Assembly (NCBI GenBank): GCA_017889705.1
Contig: JAGGAB010000022.1
Span: 25,996 to 89,995 of the forward strand
Length of the DNA stretch: 64,000 bases
DNA from: Bacillota bacterium
Lineage (GTDB): Bacteria; Bacillota; Negativicutes; Sporomusales; Sporomusaceae
Reading direction: 5' to 3'
Below, one piece after another: positions 52,685-62,279 of this stretch. Below the pieces are notes generated by a model. That model did no database searches. It was not told the DNA's origin and saw nothing but the letters and a program-made list of their open reading frames with translations. The translations under genes and the position numbers were made by a program. How positions within the stretch are numbered: position 1 is the first letter of the stretch; every line of letters begins with the position of its first letter.

Positions 52685-53161
52685 ATGGAGATAAATGAAA
52701 AAGCTGTCGATCAAGAACTTCAACTGGTGATTTTTCGGCTTGCTCAGGAAGAGTATGGATTACCGATAACCAAGGTGCAGGAAATCAATCGACTGGTACC
52801 TATTACCAAGCTGCCGCAAACGCCTGAATTTATGGAAGGTGTTATAAATCTGCGCGGTCGGATTATCCCGGTAATCGACCTGAGAAAACGCTTTGCGCTA
52901 GAGATTTCGGAGCAAAATGACGAAAGCAGGATTATTATTGTAGAAGTATGTGGCCAGACGGTTGGTGTAATTGTCGATGCCGTCGCCGAGGTAGTACGCA
53001 TAGCCGCTGCCAGTGTAGAGCCGCCACCGCCGTCATTTATTCTGGATGCCAAATACATTCAGGGAGTAGGCAAACTTGAGGGCCGCTTGCTTATTTTACT
53101 TGAAATTGATGAAATTCTGACTTCGCAAGAAGCCATCACCTTGAAACAGCTTGCTGTATAA
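52685..53161 (+). CDS. CheW-like coupling protein (second copy)
   Basis: 158 residues, CheW fold: VIFRLAQEEYGLPITKVQEI, FMEGVINLRGRIIPVIDLRKRF and VGVIVDAVAEVVRIA. It lies 16 kb from the chemosensory operon and 9 nt before ispE. It may serve a different receptor array or CheA. GGAGGTG precedes ATG 52685. Confidence 0.92.
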   Translation: MEINEKAVDQELQLVIFRLAQEEYGLPITKVQEINRLVPITKLPQTPEFMEGVINLRGRIIPVIDLRKRFALEISEQNDESRIIIVEVCGQTVGVIVDAVAEVVRIAAASVEPPPPSFILDAKYIQGVGKLEGRLLILLEIDEILTSQEAITLKQLAV

Positions 53162-53170
53162 GGAATATAC

Positions 53171-54031
53171 ATGCTAATACTTAATGCCTATGCAAAAATT
53201 AACCTGGCGCTTGATGTCTTCTATAAACGTCCTGATGGCTTTCACGAGGTGGCGATGGTCATGCAGGCTGTAAAGCTTGCCGATACGGTTGCCTTGACCA
53301 ATCAGCCTGATGACATTACGCTAAGTATTAATATTTCTGATTTGCCGGCTGATGACAGTAACTTGGCCTATCGTGCCGCAGCCTTGCTTAAACCCTATGC
53401 TGCGCCTAATCAGGGAGTTCATATCCACTTGGATAAGAATATCCCGCTGGCTGCCGGGTTGGCCGGCGGCAGTGCAGATGCGGCTGCTGTACTCAGAGGC
53501 TTAAATTGCCTATGGAATCTTAAGTTAAGTTTAGACGAGCTGAGTAAGCTTGCTGCCAAGCTTGGTTCTGATGTACCGTTTTGTTTGTATAACGGTACTA
53601 TGCTGGCAACAGGACGGGGGGAGATACTAGAACCCCTGCCGCCACTTGTGTCTTGTTATGTTGTACTTGCTAAGCCTGCAGTTGAAGTATCCACAGCCTG
53701 GGTATATCAGCAGTTCAAGCCGGAGCTGGTTTTAGCGCGTCCGGATATTGCCGCTATGCGCGGCTATCTGACTGACGACAATCTTGAAGGAGTAGCCCAT
53801 AACCTGTCCAATGTGCTTGAGAGTGTGACCATTCCCGCGTATCCGGAAATCGCGAAGATAAAAGAGTCTATGCTGGCATATGGTGCCATGGCAGCACTCA
53901 TGTCCGGCAGTGGACCAACCGTTTTTGGTCTGGTTCGCAGTCGGGAGGAGGCAGAGGCAATTGCCTGCCGCCTAAAAGTTGAGGGTGTACCTGAAATATT
54001 TGTGGCAGAAACAGTTTCAAAGGTGGAGTGA
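53171..54031 (+). CDS. ispE: 4-diphosphocytidyl-2-C-methyl-D-erythritol kinase
   Basis: GHMP kinase of the non-mevalonate isoprenoid pathway, 286 residues. AYAKINLALDVFYKRPDGFH at the N terminus, ATP loop PLAAGLAGGSADAAAVLRGL, and ALMSGSGPTVFGL at the C terminus. It is the first gene of the returning conserved block (ispE-purR-glmU-prs-pth in B. subtilis). Its stop overlaps the frame of the GntR gene. Confidence 0.95.
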   Translation: MLILNAYAKINLALDVFYKRPDGFHEVAMVMQAVKLADTVALTNQPDDITLSINISDLPADDSNLAYRAAALLKPYAAPNQGVHIHLDKNIPLAAGLAGGSADAAAVLRGLNCLWNLKLSLDELSKLAAKLGSDVPFCLYNGTMLATGRGEILEPLPPLVSCYVVLAKPAVEVSTAWVYQQFKPELVLARPDIAAMRGYLTDDNLEGVAHNLSNVLESVTIPAYPEIAKIKESMLAYGAMAALMSGSGPTVFGLVRSREEAEAIACRLKVEGVPEIFVAETVSKVE

Positions 54032-54033
54032 TT

Positions 54034-54717
54034 GTGGAGAGAAGATTAGTACCTATTAGATTAGACAGTTATAAGCCGCTGCGCGAAGTGGTGGCAGAAA
54101 CCCTGCGAGAAGCCATTGTCAGTGGAACTCTCAGACCTGGTGAGCGGCTGATGGAAATTCAATTGGCAGAAGAACTGGGTGTAAGCAGAACCCCAGTGCG
54201 GGAAGCTATCCGCAAGCTAGAACTGGAAGGCTTTGTTGTTATGATTCCCCGGCGGGGAACCTATGTGGCCGATCTCTCAATTAAAGACATTAACGAGGTA
54301 TTTGAAATTCGTACTGCTCTTGATGTGCTGGCTGCAGGCCTTGCAGTTGAGCGTATAACCGAAGATGAGCTGGAGCAACTGGAACGATTGCTCGTAGAAA
54401 TCGGTGAGTTAATTGAAGGCGATGATATTGATAAAATCGTAGAGGTTGACAGCCAATTCCATGATGTCTTATACAGAGCCAGCCGCAATGACCGGTTGGT
54501 GGGCATCATTAATAATCTTAGAGAGCAGTTTACCCGTTTCCGCTCAATTTCCATTCAATATCCCGGACGTATGAAAATATCGGTAGAAGAGCACTGCCAT
54601 TTGGTAGAGGCTATTGCCGCCCGCAACACCGATCTGGCGCAGCAAATTGCCCGCGAGCATATGGAAAATTCTGAGCAAACTTTATTGCAGGATTTGAACG
54701 AACGTCGTCAGGCTTAA
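54034..54717 (+). CDS. GntR-family regulator (FadR/FCD subfamily)
   Basis: 227 residues. N-terminal winged helix (LREAIVSGTLRPGERLMEIQ, ELGVSRTPVREAIRKLELEG) and a C-terminal FCD ligand domain with the metal-site His residues (DSQFHDVLY, EEHCHLVEAI, AREHMENS). GTG 54034 has AGGTGG at 7-nt spacing, and a GTG at 54028 is too close to it. The ispE stop ends 2 nt upstream. The regulated genes are unknown, perhaps the adjacent nucleotidyltransferase. Confidence 0.88.
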   Translation: MERRLVPIRLDSYKPLREVVAETLREAIVSGTLRPGERLMEIQLAEELGVSRTPVREAIRKLELEGFVVMIPRRGTYVADLSIKDINEVFEIRTALDVLAAGLAVERITEDELEQLERLLVEIGELIEGDDIDKIVEVDSQFHDVLYRASRNDRLVGIINNLREQFTRFRSISIQYPGRMKISVEEHCHLVEAIAARNTDLAQQIAREHMENSEQTLLQDLNERRQA

Positions 54718-54739
54718 CCCCTCAAAGGAGTGTAACTCA

Positions 54740-55498
54740 ATGTATGATGCCATAATCCTGGCTGGTGGAGAAAATAACAAGCACTTAAACCGCTATACAG
54801 CACAGTCTTATGAAGCCATGATTGATATTGCCGGCAAGCCTATGGTGGAATTTGTGGCTGAGGCCCTTGCGGCCAGTAGCCACGTTGCCCGCATTTTTGT
54901 TGCCGGTCCGGCTGAACACTTGCGGAAATGCTCTTTTCCGGACAATACTGTTATTTTACAGGGCGGCCGGACAATTATGGAAACCATCAGCTTGGGCATG
55001 AAGGCATTAGGACATGAAAATATAACACTGGTGGTAACCGCTGATATTCCACTGCTCACGCCGTCGGCCATTGACGATTTTGTTAGTCAATGTGCGTTGC
55101 TGCAGGCTGATGTATACTACCCTGTTATTGCCCAGTGTGATCATGAGCGCCGGTTTCCCGGCAACAAACGGACCTATGTACGCTTGAAAGAAGGAACGTT
55201 TACCGGCGGGAATATTTTCCTGGTTAATCCCCGTATTATTCCGCAGTGTATGCAAGTGGCCGAGCGGATTATTGCTCAACGCAAAAATCCGGTTAGGCTG
55301 TGTAGCATACTGGGCTGGACATTTCTGGTGCGCTTTGCCTTAGGTATGCTAAAGCTTAGCCAGATCGAAGCCAGGGCAAGTGATATTCTGGGGATTAAGG
55401 GAGCGGTTATTTGTTCACCCCATGCCGAGCTTGGCATTGATGTTGATAAACCAAGTGATTTGGATTTAGTCAGAAGCTTTTTGGCGCAAACCTGTTGA
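54740..55498 (+). CDS. Nucleotidyltransferase family protein (MobA/GlmU-like fold)
   Basis: 252 residues. NTP-transferase loop AIILAGGENNKHLNRY, with a changed spacing compared with GlmU or MobA, then IDIAGKPMVEFVAEAL, and VVTADIPLLTP with the metal-binding Asp. The ending ELGIDVDKPSDLDLVR is typical of MobA-like and IspD-like enzymes. The substrate sugar or cofactor is unknown. It lies 22 nt after the GntR gene, in the spot near purR, and ends at a terminator. Confidence 0.8.
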   Translation: MYDAIILAGGENNKHLNRYTAQSYEAMIDIAGKPMVEFVAEALAASSHVARIFVAGPAEHLRKCSFPDNTVILQGGRTIMETISLGMKALGHENITLVVTADIPLLTPSAIDDFVSQCALLQADVYYPVIAQCDHERRFPGNKRTYVRLKEGTFTGGNIFLVNPRIIPQCMQVAERIIAQRKNPVRLCSILGWTFLVRFALGMLKLSQIEARASDILGIKGAVICSPHAELGIDVDKPSDLDLVRSFLAQTC

Positions 55499-55502
55499 AG
55501 AG

Positions 55503-55525
55503 ACGCGGAGAACTCCGCGTTTTTT
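55503..55525 (+). terminator. Terminator after the nucleotidyltransferase
   Basis: ACGCGG (55503-55508), AGAACT loop, CCGCGT (55515-55520), then T5. Confidence 0.85.
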
Positions 55526-55645
55526 GTCATTAGAGAGCAAAATTTTTTTTGGCGGCAGGAATTGTGGTCTATGTAGAGAATGTGAATAAAAAAATATATT
55601 TAGGAGAAAATATTCGGTATTTCCCTGATCGTGGAGGAAGTTAGC

Positions 55646-56464
55646 ATGGATAAAGTACGGAAAATGGAACGGGTTGCGGCACTGACGAAAATTATGGCAG
55701 ATCGGCCTCGCCATTTATTTTCCCTCAGTCAATTCAGTGAATTGTTTGGTGCCGCCAAATCAACCATCTGTGAAGATATTACAACAATAAAAGAAACTAT
55801 GGGGCATTTTGGGCTAGGGACAATTGAGACCGTGGCCGGAGCAGCCGGCGGTGTCCGTCTTATTCCATCGGTGTCAGCCAAAGATGCTGATAAACTGCTG
55901 CATAATCTGGCTGGCAGATTGGCCGAACCTGACCGTATTATTCCCGGCGGTTTTTTATATATGTCTGATTTGCTGTTTACCCCTCACCTTATGGTGAAAG
56001 TGGGCGAGATTTTCATGGAACGGCTGGCTCATCTTGAGCCTAATTACATACTGACTGTAGAGACCAAAGGTATTCCTTTGGCTTTTATGACTGCCCGTGC
56101 GTTTGATTTGCCGCTCATCACCGTGAGACACGGCAGCAAGGTAACCGAGGGTTCGGCTGTCAGCATCAACTATGTTTCCGGCTCTTCCAAACGCATTCAG
56201 ACCATGTCGCTGCCTAAACGGGCCATGCCGGCAGGTGCCAGAGTGCTGATTATCGATGATTTTATGAAGGCTGGTGCTACGGCACGGGGTATGGTGGATT
56301 TAGCACATGAAGTTGGCGCCAAGGTTGTCGGCATCGGTGTGTTGGTATCTACTGCCGAGCCTGAGCATAAATTGGTGGAAGATTATCAGTCCCTGCTTAT
56401 TTTACATGATGTTGATGAACATACTAAGGTAACAGATATCAGGCCGGTATTAACATCAGATTAG
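55646..56464 (+). CDS. purR: PurR purine-operon repressor
   Basis: 272 residues. N-terminal winged helix (LFSLSQFSELFGAAKSTICEDI) and a phosphoribosyltransferase-like domain with the PRPP loop VLIIDDFMKAGATARG. In Gram-positive bacteria PurR represses purine genes unless PRPP is bound. GGAGGAAG supports ATG 55646. As in B. subtilis it follows ispE within a few genes. Confidence 0.93.
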   Translation: MDKVRKMERVAALTKIMADRPRHLFSLSQFSELFGAAKSTICEDITTIKETMGHFGLGTIETVAGAAGGVRLIPSVSAKDADKLLHNLAGRLAEPDRIIPGGFLYMSDLLFTPHLMVKVGEIFMERLAHLEPNYILTVETKGIPLAFMTARAFDLPLITVRHGSKVTEGSAVSINYVSGSSKRIQTMSLPKRAMPAGARVLIIDDFMKAGATARGMVDLAHEVGAKVVGIGVLVSTAEPEHKLVEDYQSLLILHDVDEHTKVTDIRPVLTSD

Positions 56465-56479
56465 AAGGGAGACGAGCGT

Positions 56480-57697
56480 GTGTCAGAGACTGCAACGGTA
56501 ACGCTAGCCGATATTGAGAAAGCCCGGGAGGCCTTAACTGGCGTTATTCATCATACCACACTGGATAAGAGCAATACCTTTAGCACGCTGACCGGAAGTG
56601 AGATTTACCTGAAACTCGAAAACCTGCAGAAAACCGGATCCTTCAAAATCCGGGGAGCCTATAATAAAATCAACAGTTTGACCCCGGAGGAAAAAGCTCA
56701 CGGGGTTATTGCCGCATCTGCCGGCAATCATGCTCAGGGCGTGGCTTATGGCGCAAGCCAGGCCGGAATTAAGGCAACTATTGTAATGCCGGAAATTGCG
56801 CCACTGGCCAAGATTACGGCAACCAGAGGCTATGGGGCTGAGGTGGTACTGGCCGGAAGCGTTTACGATGAAGCTTATAATAAGGCGGTAGAGCTGCAAG
56901 CCGAGACCGGGCAGACTTTTATTCACGCCTTTAATGACAAGGCTGTTATTGCCGGACAAGGTACAATCGGGCTTGAAATACTAGAAGACTTGGAAGATGT
57001 GGATGCCATTGTTGTTCCAGTGGGCGGCGGCGGGATGCTTGCCGGTATTGCCGTAGCTGTAAAAGAACGGGCACCGCATGTCAAGATATATGGTGTCCAG
57101 GCTCAGGGGGCGCCGGCTATGTATATGTCGAAAAAGGCGCATACCCTTAAGACCACCAAGGATGCCGAAACCTTTGCTGACGGAATTGCGGTCAGGGTTC
57201 CCGGCGATTTAACCTTTGGACTTATTGACAACTATGTTGACGACATGGTTGTTATTGACGATGAGGCCATTGCCAGTACCATTTTGATGCTGCTGGAACG
57301 GGCCAAACTGATGGTGGAAGGTGCTGGTGCTATCAGTCTGGCGGCTGTGCTCAATGACAAGATTTCGGTCAAGGGCAAAATTGTCAGCGTTATTTCCGGC
57401 GGCAATGTTGATGTCAACTTTATTTCCCGTATTATTGAGCGCGGTTTGGTCAAAGCTGGCCGCCGTGTACGTTTGCGGACAGTCGTTATGGACAGGCCGG
57501 GCAGCTTGCAGCGCCTGCTTGTTATTATCGCCCAGACACAGGCCAATGTTCTCAGTGTTGCCCATGACCGGGTCGAAAGACATGTGCCGCTAGGGCAGGC
57601 TGTTGTTGAGATTGGACTGGAAACCAGAGATGTTTTACATACAGAGCATATTATGGCGGCGCTGCGGCGTGAAGGCTATCCGGCAGAGGTTATGTAG
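56480..57697 (+). CDS. ilvA: Threonine ammonia-lyase (threonine dehydratase)
   Basis: 405 residues, PLP fold II. PLP lysine in TGSFKIRGAYNKI, substrate loop ASAGNHAQGVAYGA, and cofactor-phosphate loop VPVGGGGMLAGIAVA. A single C-terminal ACT domain (about 325-400, MDRPGSLQRLLVIIAQTQANV) allows allosteric control. The length is that of the TdcB/short IlvA type. It converts threonine to 2-oxobutanoate. Start GTG 56480 after GGGAGACGAG. It occupies the place where B. subtilis has yabJ and spoVG. Confidence 0.9.
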   Translation: MSETATVTLADIEKAREALTGVIHHTTLDKSNTFSTLTGSEIYLKLENLQKTGSFKIRGAYNKINSLTPEEKAHGVIAASAGNHAQGVAYGASQAGIKATIVMPEIAPLAKITATRGYGAEVVLAGSVYDEAYNKAVELQAETGQTFIHAFNDKAVIAGQGTIGLEILEDLEDVDAIVVPVGGGGMLAGIAVAVKERAPHVKIYGVQAQGAPAMYMSKKAHTLKTTKDAETFADGIAVRVPGDLTFGLIDNYVDDMVVIDDEAIASTILMLLERAKLMVEGAGAISLAAVLNDKISVKGKIVSVISGGNVDVNFISRIIERGLVKAGRRVRLRTVVMDRPGSLQRLLVIIAQTQANVLSVAHDRVERHVPLGQAVVEIGLETRDVLHTEHIMAALRREGYPAEVM

Positions 57698-57828
57698 CGT
57701 ATTTTTGCGCAGCATTTACTTAAATTTTGCTGCTTGGAGGATTTTACGCCTTGGTGTCGAAAGGAGAATAGTTCACCCAAGACCAAGCCTGAATTGTCTG
57801 ATGACAGTCAGGGATGGAGGTATATTTG

Positions 57829-59196
57829 ATGTCAAATTTGATGGCGATCATCCTGGCGGCCGGTAAAGGTACTCGGATGAAATCAGCCTTACCCAAGGTT
57901 CTCCACCAGATAGGTGGCAAACCTATGGTGCAGCAGGTGCTGGATGCCGCTAGTTTCTCGGGAGCTGACAAAAAGGTTGTGGTTGTAGGCTTTGGCGCGC
58001 AAAGTGTAGCTGATACACTCGCAGGTCAGGCTGAATTTGTTGTTCAAACTGAGCAGCTAGGAACAGGCCATGCCGTGATGCAAGCCAAGAGAGAACTTAG
58101 TGAGTTTACTGGTACAGTGATGGTATTATGTGGTGATACACCACTATTGACCGGAAAATCACTGGCTAAACTGTATGCTGAGCATACAGAGGCTAAGGCC
58201 GCCGCCACCGTACTTACGGCAGTTATGCCTGACCCTACAGGGTATGGTCGGGTTATCCGCAATGCAGCCGGCCAGGTAGAAAAAATTGTTGAGCACAAAG
58301 ATGCCAGTATGTCAGAACTTGCAGTAAGCGAGATTAATACCGGCATTTATTGTTTTGAGGCCAAAGAACTATTGGCTGCTTTGGAGGGTCTTACTTGTAA
58401 TAACGCCCAAGGAGAGTATTACCTGACAGATGTTATGGCTATTTTGAATCAGCAAGGCCATAAGGTATGGGCTGTTAAAGCCGATGACTATCGCGAAACA
58501 CTGGGGATTAACTCCCGCCAGCAGTTGGCAGAAGCCGAAGGTATTATTCGGCGGCGCAAACTGGACGAGCTGATGGACAATGGTGTTACCATTATGGACC
58601 CAAACAGCACTTTTATCGACAGTCAGGTGGAGATTGGTGCTGATACCACGATTTATCCTTTTACCTGGATTGAAGGACAAAGTATCATTGGCGCCAATTG
58701 TGAGATCGGTCCTAACAGTCGTCTGAGCAATACAACAGTTGGTGAGGGAACCACAATTCATTTTTCCTATACTCACGACTGCGTTGTCGGCAAGCATGTA
58801 ACCCTTGGCCCGTATGTACACCTCAGGCCAGACACTTGCCTCAAAGACGGGGTTAAAGTTGGCAATTTTGTTGAAGTCAAAAACTCCACTGTCGGCGAAA
58901 AAAGCAAGATACCGCATCTTAGCTATATCGGTGATACCGATATGGGCAGCGGTGTCAATATTGGTTCCGGTACGATTACCGTAAACTATGATGGCAAACA
59001 TAAACATCGTACGACAATCGAAGATGATGCATTTATTGGCTGCAATACCAACCTGGTAGCGCCAGTAACTGTTGGCCGCGGCTCCTATGTTGCTGCCGGT
59101 TCAACCATTACTAAAAACGTCCCCCCCAGTTCTCTGGGAGTAGCACGTGCCCGTCAAAATAATATTGAGGGCTGGGCGGAAAAACAGCGGAGGTAA
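57829..59196 (+). CDS. glmU: Bifunctional GlmU: UDP-GlcNAc pyrophosphorylase / GlcN-1-P acetyltransferase
   Basis: 455 residues. N-terminal uridylyltransferase with MAIILAAGKGTRMKSALPKV and LCGDTPLLTG. The C-terminal left-handed beta helix carries hexapeptide repeats and the acetyltransferase His region (HLRPDTCL, NFVEVKNS, SYIGDTDMGSGVNIGSG). It makes UDP-GlcNAc for peptidoglycan and lipopolysaccharide. GGAGG at 57816-57820 selects ATG 57829. prs follows after 5 nt. Confidence 0.96.
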   Translation: MSNLMAIILAAGKGTRMKSALPKVLHQIGGKPMVQQVLDAASFSGADKKVVVVGFGAQSVADTLAGQAEFVVQTEQLGTGHAVMQAKRELSEFTGTVMVLCGDTPLLTGKSLAKLYAEHTEAKAAATVLTAVMPDPTGYGRVIRNAAGQVEKIVEHKDASMSELAVSEINTGIYCFEAKELLAALEGLTCNNAQGEYYLTDVMAILNQQGHKVWAVKADDYRETLGINSRQQLAEAEGIIRRRKLDELMDNGVTIMDPNSTFIDSQVEIGADTTIYPFTWIEGQSIIGANCEIGPNSRLSNTTVGEGTTIHFSYTHDCVVGKHVTLGPYVHLRPDTCLKDGVKVGNFVEVKNSTVGEKSKIPHLSYIGDTDMGSGVNIGSGTITVNYDGKHKHRTTIEDDAFIGCNTNLVAPVTVGRGSYVAAGSTITKNVPPSSLGVARARQNNIEGWAEKQRR

Positions 59197-59201
59197 GATA
59201 A

Positions 59202-60149
59202 ATGGAAGATACGAAGAGATTACGAATATTTAGTGGCAATGCCAATCCGGCACTGGCAAAAGAGATTGCAGCCTATCTGGGACTAACTGTGGGCGATGCT
59301 TTTGTCGGCCGGTTCAACAATGGTGAAATTCAGGTTATGATTGACGAAAGCGTGCGCGGCACCGATGTATTTATCATCCAGCCGACAAGCTATCCGGTTA
59401 ATGACAATATGATGGAACTGTTAATTATGATTGATGCTGTCAAACGGGCTTCAGCCAAAAACATTACAGCAGTCATTCCCTATTATGCTTATGCCCGCCA
59501 GGACAGAAAGACACGCGGCCGTGAGCCGATTTCCGCCAAGTTAATGGCTAACCTCTTAACCGTAGCCGGCGCTACCCGGGTTGTTACTATGGATCTGCAC
59601 GCCGGTCAGATTCAGGGCTTCTTTGATATTCCGGTGGATAATTTGCCAGGTGTTCCTACACTGGCTGAATATATTATGTCCTTGCAGTTAAAAGATCTTG
59701 TAGTCGTGTCGCCTGACCTTGGCGGTGTTTCCAGAGCGCGGGTGTTTGCCGACCGCATGCATGCGCCAATTGCTATCATTGAAAAACGCCGTCCGGCTCC
59801 CGGTGTAGCCGAAGTTATGAACTTGATCGGCAATGTCGAAGGCAAAACTGCGGTTATTGTCGATGATATTGTGGATACAGCAGGTTCGCTGACTGAAGGT
59901 GCGAACGCCTTGACCAGAATGGGCGCTAAAGCCGTATATGCCTGTTGTACCCATGCCGTGTTAAGTGACCCGGCAGTAGAACGCATTGAAAAATCCAATA
60001 TTACTGAACTTATTGTTACTAACACTATTCCAACAGCCGAAGGAAAAAGCTCTCCCAAGATTAAGGTGCTGTCAGTAGCGCCGCTGCTTGGCGAAGCCAT
60101 TATTCGCATCTTTGGCGAGCTGTCAGTTAGCAAACTGTTTGATAACTAA
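59202..60149 (+). CDS. prs: Ribose-phosphate pyrophosphokinase
   Basis: PRPP synthetase, 315 residues, usual length. ATP/metal motif [20 protein letters not shown], catalytic region [13 protein letters not shown], and ribose-phosphate loop [13 protein letters not shown]. The glmU-prs pair is conserved in Firmicutes. A strong hairpin follows it. Confidence 0.97.
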   Translation: MEDTKRLRIFSGNANPALAKEIAAYLGLTVGDAFVGRFNNGEIQVMIDESVRGTDVFIIQPTSYPVNDNMMELLIMIDAVKRASAKNITAVIPYYAYARQDRKTRGREPISAKLMANLLTVAGATRVVTMDLHAGQIQGFFDIPVDNLPGVPTLAEYIMSLQLKDLVVVSPDLGGVSRARVFADRMHAPIAIIEKRRPAPGVAEVMNLIGNVEGKTAVIVDDIVDTAGSLTEGANALTRMGAKAVYACCTHAVLSDPAVERIEKSNITELIVTNTIPTAEGKSSPKIKVLSVAPLLGEAIIRIFGELSVSKLFDN

Positions 60150-60197
60150 AGTTTTCAAAACTACCATAGCTAAAAATGGTTGATTATTACGGAGGCA

Positions 60198-60232
60198 GGC
60201 AAATAGGGCGCGATACTCGCGCCCTATTTGCC
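60198..60232 (+). terminator. Strong hairpin after prs (terminator or structural element)
   Basis: GGCAAATAGGGCGCG (60198-60212), ATACT loop, CGCGCCCTATTTGCC (60218-60232): a perfect 15-bp stem. The T tract is lacking. A GGAGG lies just before it (60191-60195) and the GNAT ATG just after, so it could also bring a ribosome site near that start. Confidence 0.6.
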
Positions 60233-60245
60233 CATAAACTTCTCT

Positions 60246-60878
60246 ATGAATAATTTTGTAGTTGTGCGTGCTGAACTGGCTGATGTGCCGGCAATGGCCA
60301 AGTTGTTTACCGAAAGCTTTATAGCTAGTGTGCTCCATCACTGCGGTGGCCGCCTGCCCAAGCCGCAGGCTATGCAGGATGTGTTTACCCTTGTCTATCA
60401 GGCCGAACCGGCGGCGGCTTTGCTTGCCAAAGATCAGGGCGGTCAACTGCTGGGCTACTGTTTTGCCCCTGTTGGCTTAAACAAGCTGTGGTGGCAAGCA
60501 CTGGTCGGCGGGCATCTTTTTAAATGGGCCTGGCGCTGGCTTAGCGGGCAATATGGCTTTGGACTGCATCCGGTAAAAATCCTTGTGCTTAATAAGCTGG
60601 CCTTTCTCCGCTCGGCAGTTACTCCCGGAAAAACAGCCAATGCCCGGATTTTATCCATTGCTGTGGCCGAAGCTGCCCGGGGACAGGGCATTGCCAGTGC
60701 GCTGATGCTGGAAGCCGACAACTATTTCAGAGAGAATAAAGTTGCCAGAGTGCGACTGGAGGTGCGGCCTGATAACAGGCCGGCTATCCGGGTCTATGAA
60801 AAACTGGGTTATTATCAGGAGGGTATTACCTATGATTCGCAGGGACCCTGGCTTATCATGTTCAAGGAAATCTCCTGA
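60246..60878 (+). CDS. GNAT-family N-acetyltransferase
   Basis: 210 residues. Acetyl-CoA motif A ILSIAVAEAARGQGIASALM, then KVARVRLEVRPDNRPAIRVYEKLGYYQEG, here in part. Substrate unknown. ATG 60246 follows no obvious adjacent ribosome site, and TTG 60228 in the same frame lies inside the hairpin. The gene takes the place of ctc (ribosomal protein L25) found after prs in B. subtilis. Confidence 0.85.
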   Translation: MNNFVVVRAELADVPAMAKLFTESFIASVLHHCGGRLPKPQAMQDVFTLVYQAEPAAALLAKDQGGQLLGYCFAPVGLNKLWWQALVGGHLFKWAWRWLSGQYGFGLHPVKILVLNKLAFLRSAVTPGKTANARILSIAVAEAARGQGIASALMLEADNYFRENKVARVRLEVRPDNRPAIRVYEKLGYYQEGITYDSQGPWLIMFKEIS

Positions 60879-60895
60879 AACGAGGTTAGCCTGCT

Positions 60896-61714
60896 ATGGT
60901 TGATACTAATATGCGGCTGATTAGCATGCTGGGTTTGCTTACAATCATTGTTATTATCAGCTTGCTGTTTGATTATCTGCGGATACTCAAACGCCCGGTA
61001 CGTCTCGGGCTTGGGGTTGCAGTTCTCGGCATTGTTGTTGGCTTTATTTTGACGCTGAATGCTGTATTGCCAGCTAATCATTTTTATGGGCCGGTATTTT
61101 CGGAAAGCCGGACAAGTCAAAAACTGGTGGCACTGACCTTTGATGACGGCCCTTATCCACCATATACCGGCCAAGTGCTTGATGTCCTCAAAGAACGGAA
61201 CATACCGGCCACCTTTTTTGTCATTGGTCAAAATGCCGCCAAATACCCTGAACTACTAAGGCGCATTGTCGCCGAAGGTCACCAGCTGGGCAATCATACC
61301 TACAACCATGTGGATTTGCTCAAACTTGACCGTCAGGGCATTATCGCCGAAATCGAAAAAACCAATCAAGTGATTGCCGCTGCCGTAGGTTATCCGCCGC
61401 ATGTTATGCGACCGCCGCATGGTTTTCGAGATGCCGTGGTAATGGATGCCATGGCCGAGAAAAAGCTGAAAGTTATTGAATGGTCAGTGGCCAGCCGTGA
61501 CTGGGTAAACCCTGGCGCAGAAGTTATTGCTGAACGGACACTGGGTAAGGTGCAAAACGGCTCAGTCATTTTGCTGCATGACGGCGACGGGATTGCGGCC
61601 GCTTTGCCACGGGAGCAGACTGTAGCGGCTACCCGCATCATCATTGATAAATTGCTGGCTCAGGGCTATACATTTGTTACGGTTGATGAAATTCGCAAGA
61701 TGTCGGAGGAGTAA
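60896..61714 (+). CDS. Membrane-anchored polysaccharide deacetylase
   Basis: 272 residues. Two N-terminal membrane helices (about 8-27 and 36-56) precede a NodB domain: catalytic TFDDGPYPP, metal-binding HTYNH, RPPHGFRDA, and ILLHDGDG. It probably deacetylates peptidoglycan or a spore-cortex precursor at the cell surface. ATG 60896 follows GAGGTTAGC. pth begins directly after the stop. Confidence 0.9.
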   Translation: MVDTNMRLISMLGLLTIIVIISLLFDYLRILKRPVRLGLGVAVLGIVVGFILTLNAVLPANHFYGPVFSESRTSQKLVALTFDDGPYPPYTGQVLDVLKERNIPATFFVIGQNAAKYPELLRRIVAEGHQLGNHTYNHVDLLKLDRQGIIAEIEKTNQVIAAAVGYPPHVMRPPHGFRDAVVMDAMAEKKLKVIEWSVASRDWVNPGAEVIAERTLGKVQNGSVILLHDGDGIAAALPREQTVAATRIIIDKLLAQGYTFVTVDEIRKMSEE

Positions 61715-62275
61715 ATGAAAATAGTAGTTGGTCTGGGGAATCCCGGACAAGAATACAGTGCCACCCGTCACAATATCGGGTTTATGACAGTTGATAAACT
61801 GGCCGAACGCTGGAACCTTTCGTCCTGGCGTGACCGCTATAATGCGGCGGTGGCAGAATACCGGGGCGAGGAAACCGTGTTACTGGTGAAGCCCCAGACC
61901 TTTATGAATTTAAGTGGCCGGGCGATAATGCCGCTGGCGGCTTTTTACAAGGTTGCCTATGAAGATATTATTGTGATCTATGATGATCTGGATTTGCCGG
62001 CAGGAAAGTTGCGGCTGCGTTTGAAAGGCGGTTCTGGCGGTCACCGCGGCATTGAGTCTATGATCTACGAATCAGGCAAAGACGATTTTTGCCGGATTCG
62101 TATTGGCATTGGCCGGCCACCAGAAGGCTGGGAAACTGCCAACTATGTGTTGGGCCGGTTTAACGCCGACGAAACCCCGGCTATCACCCAGGCCATTGGT
62201 CAGGCGGCCGATGCCGTGGAAGCCATTCTTAAAGAAGGCTTTAATAAAGCCATGAATAAATTTAACAAAGGGTAA
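61715..62275 (+). CDS. pth: Peptidyl-tRNA hydrolase
   Basis: 186 residues. VGLGNPGQEYSATRHNIGFM with the catalytic His, KPQTFMNLSG, IVIYDDLDLPAGKLRLR and GSGGHRGIESMI. Recycles peptidyl-tRNA; called spoVC in B. subtilis. The ATG follows the previous stop with no gap. Confidence 0.97.
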   Translation: MKIVVGLGNPGQEYSATRHNIGFMTVDKLAERWNLSSWRDRYNAAVAEYRGEETVLLVKPQTFMNLSGRAIMPLAAFYKVAYEDIIVIYDDLDLPAGKLRLRLKGGSGGHRGIESMIYESGKDDFCRIRIGIGRPPEGWETANYVLGRFNADETPAITQAIGQAADAVEAILKEGFNKAMNKFNKG

Positions 62276-62279
62276 GAAT

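Noticed and set aside
58369..59007. 212-codon frame opposite glmU
   Set aside because: Antisense of the beta-helix repeats; no ribosome site or domain.
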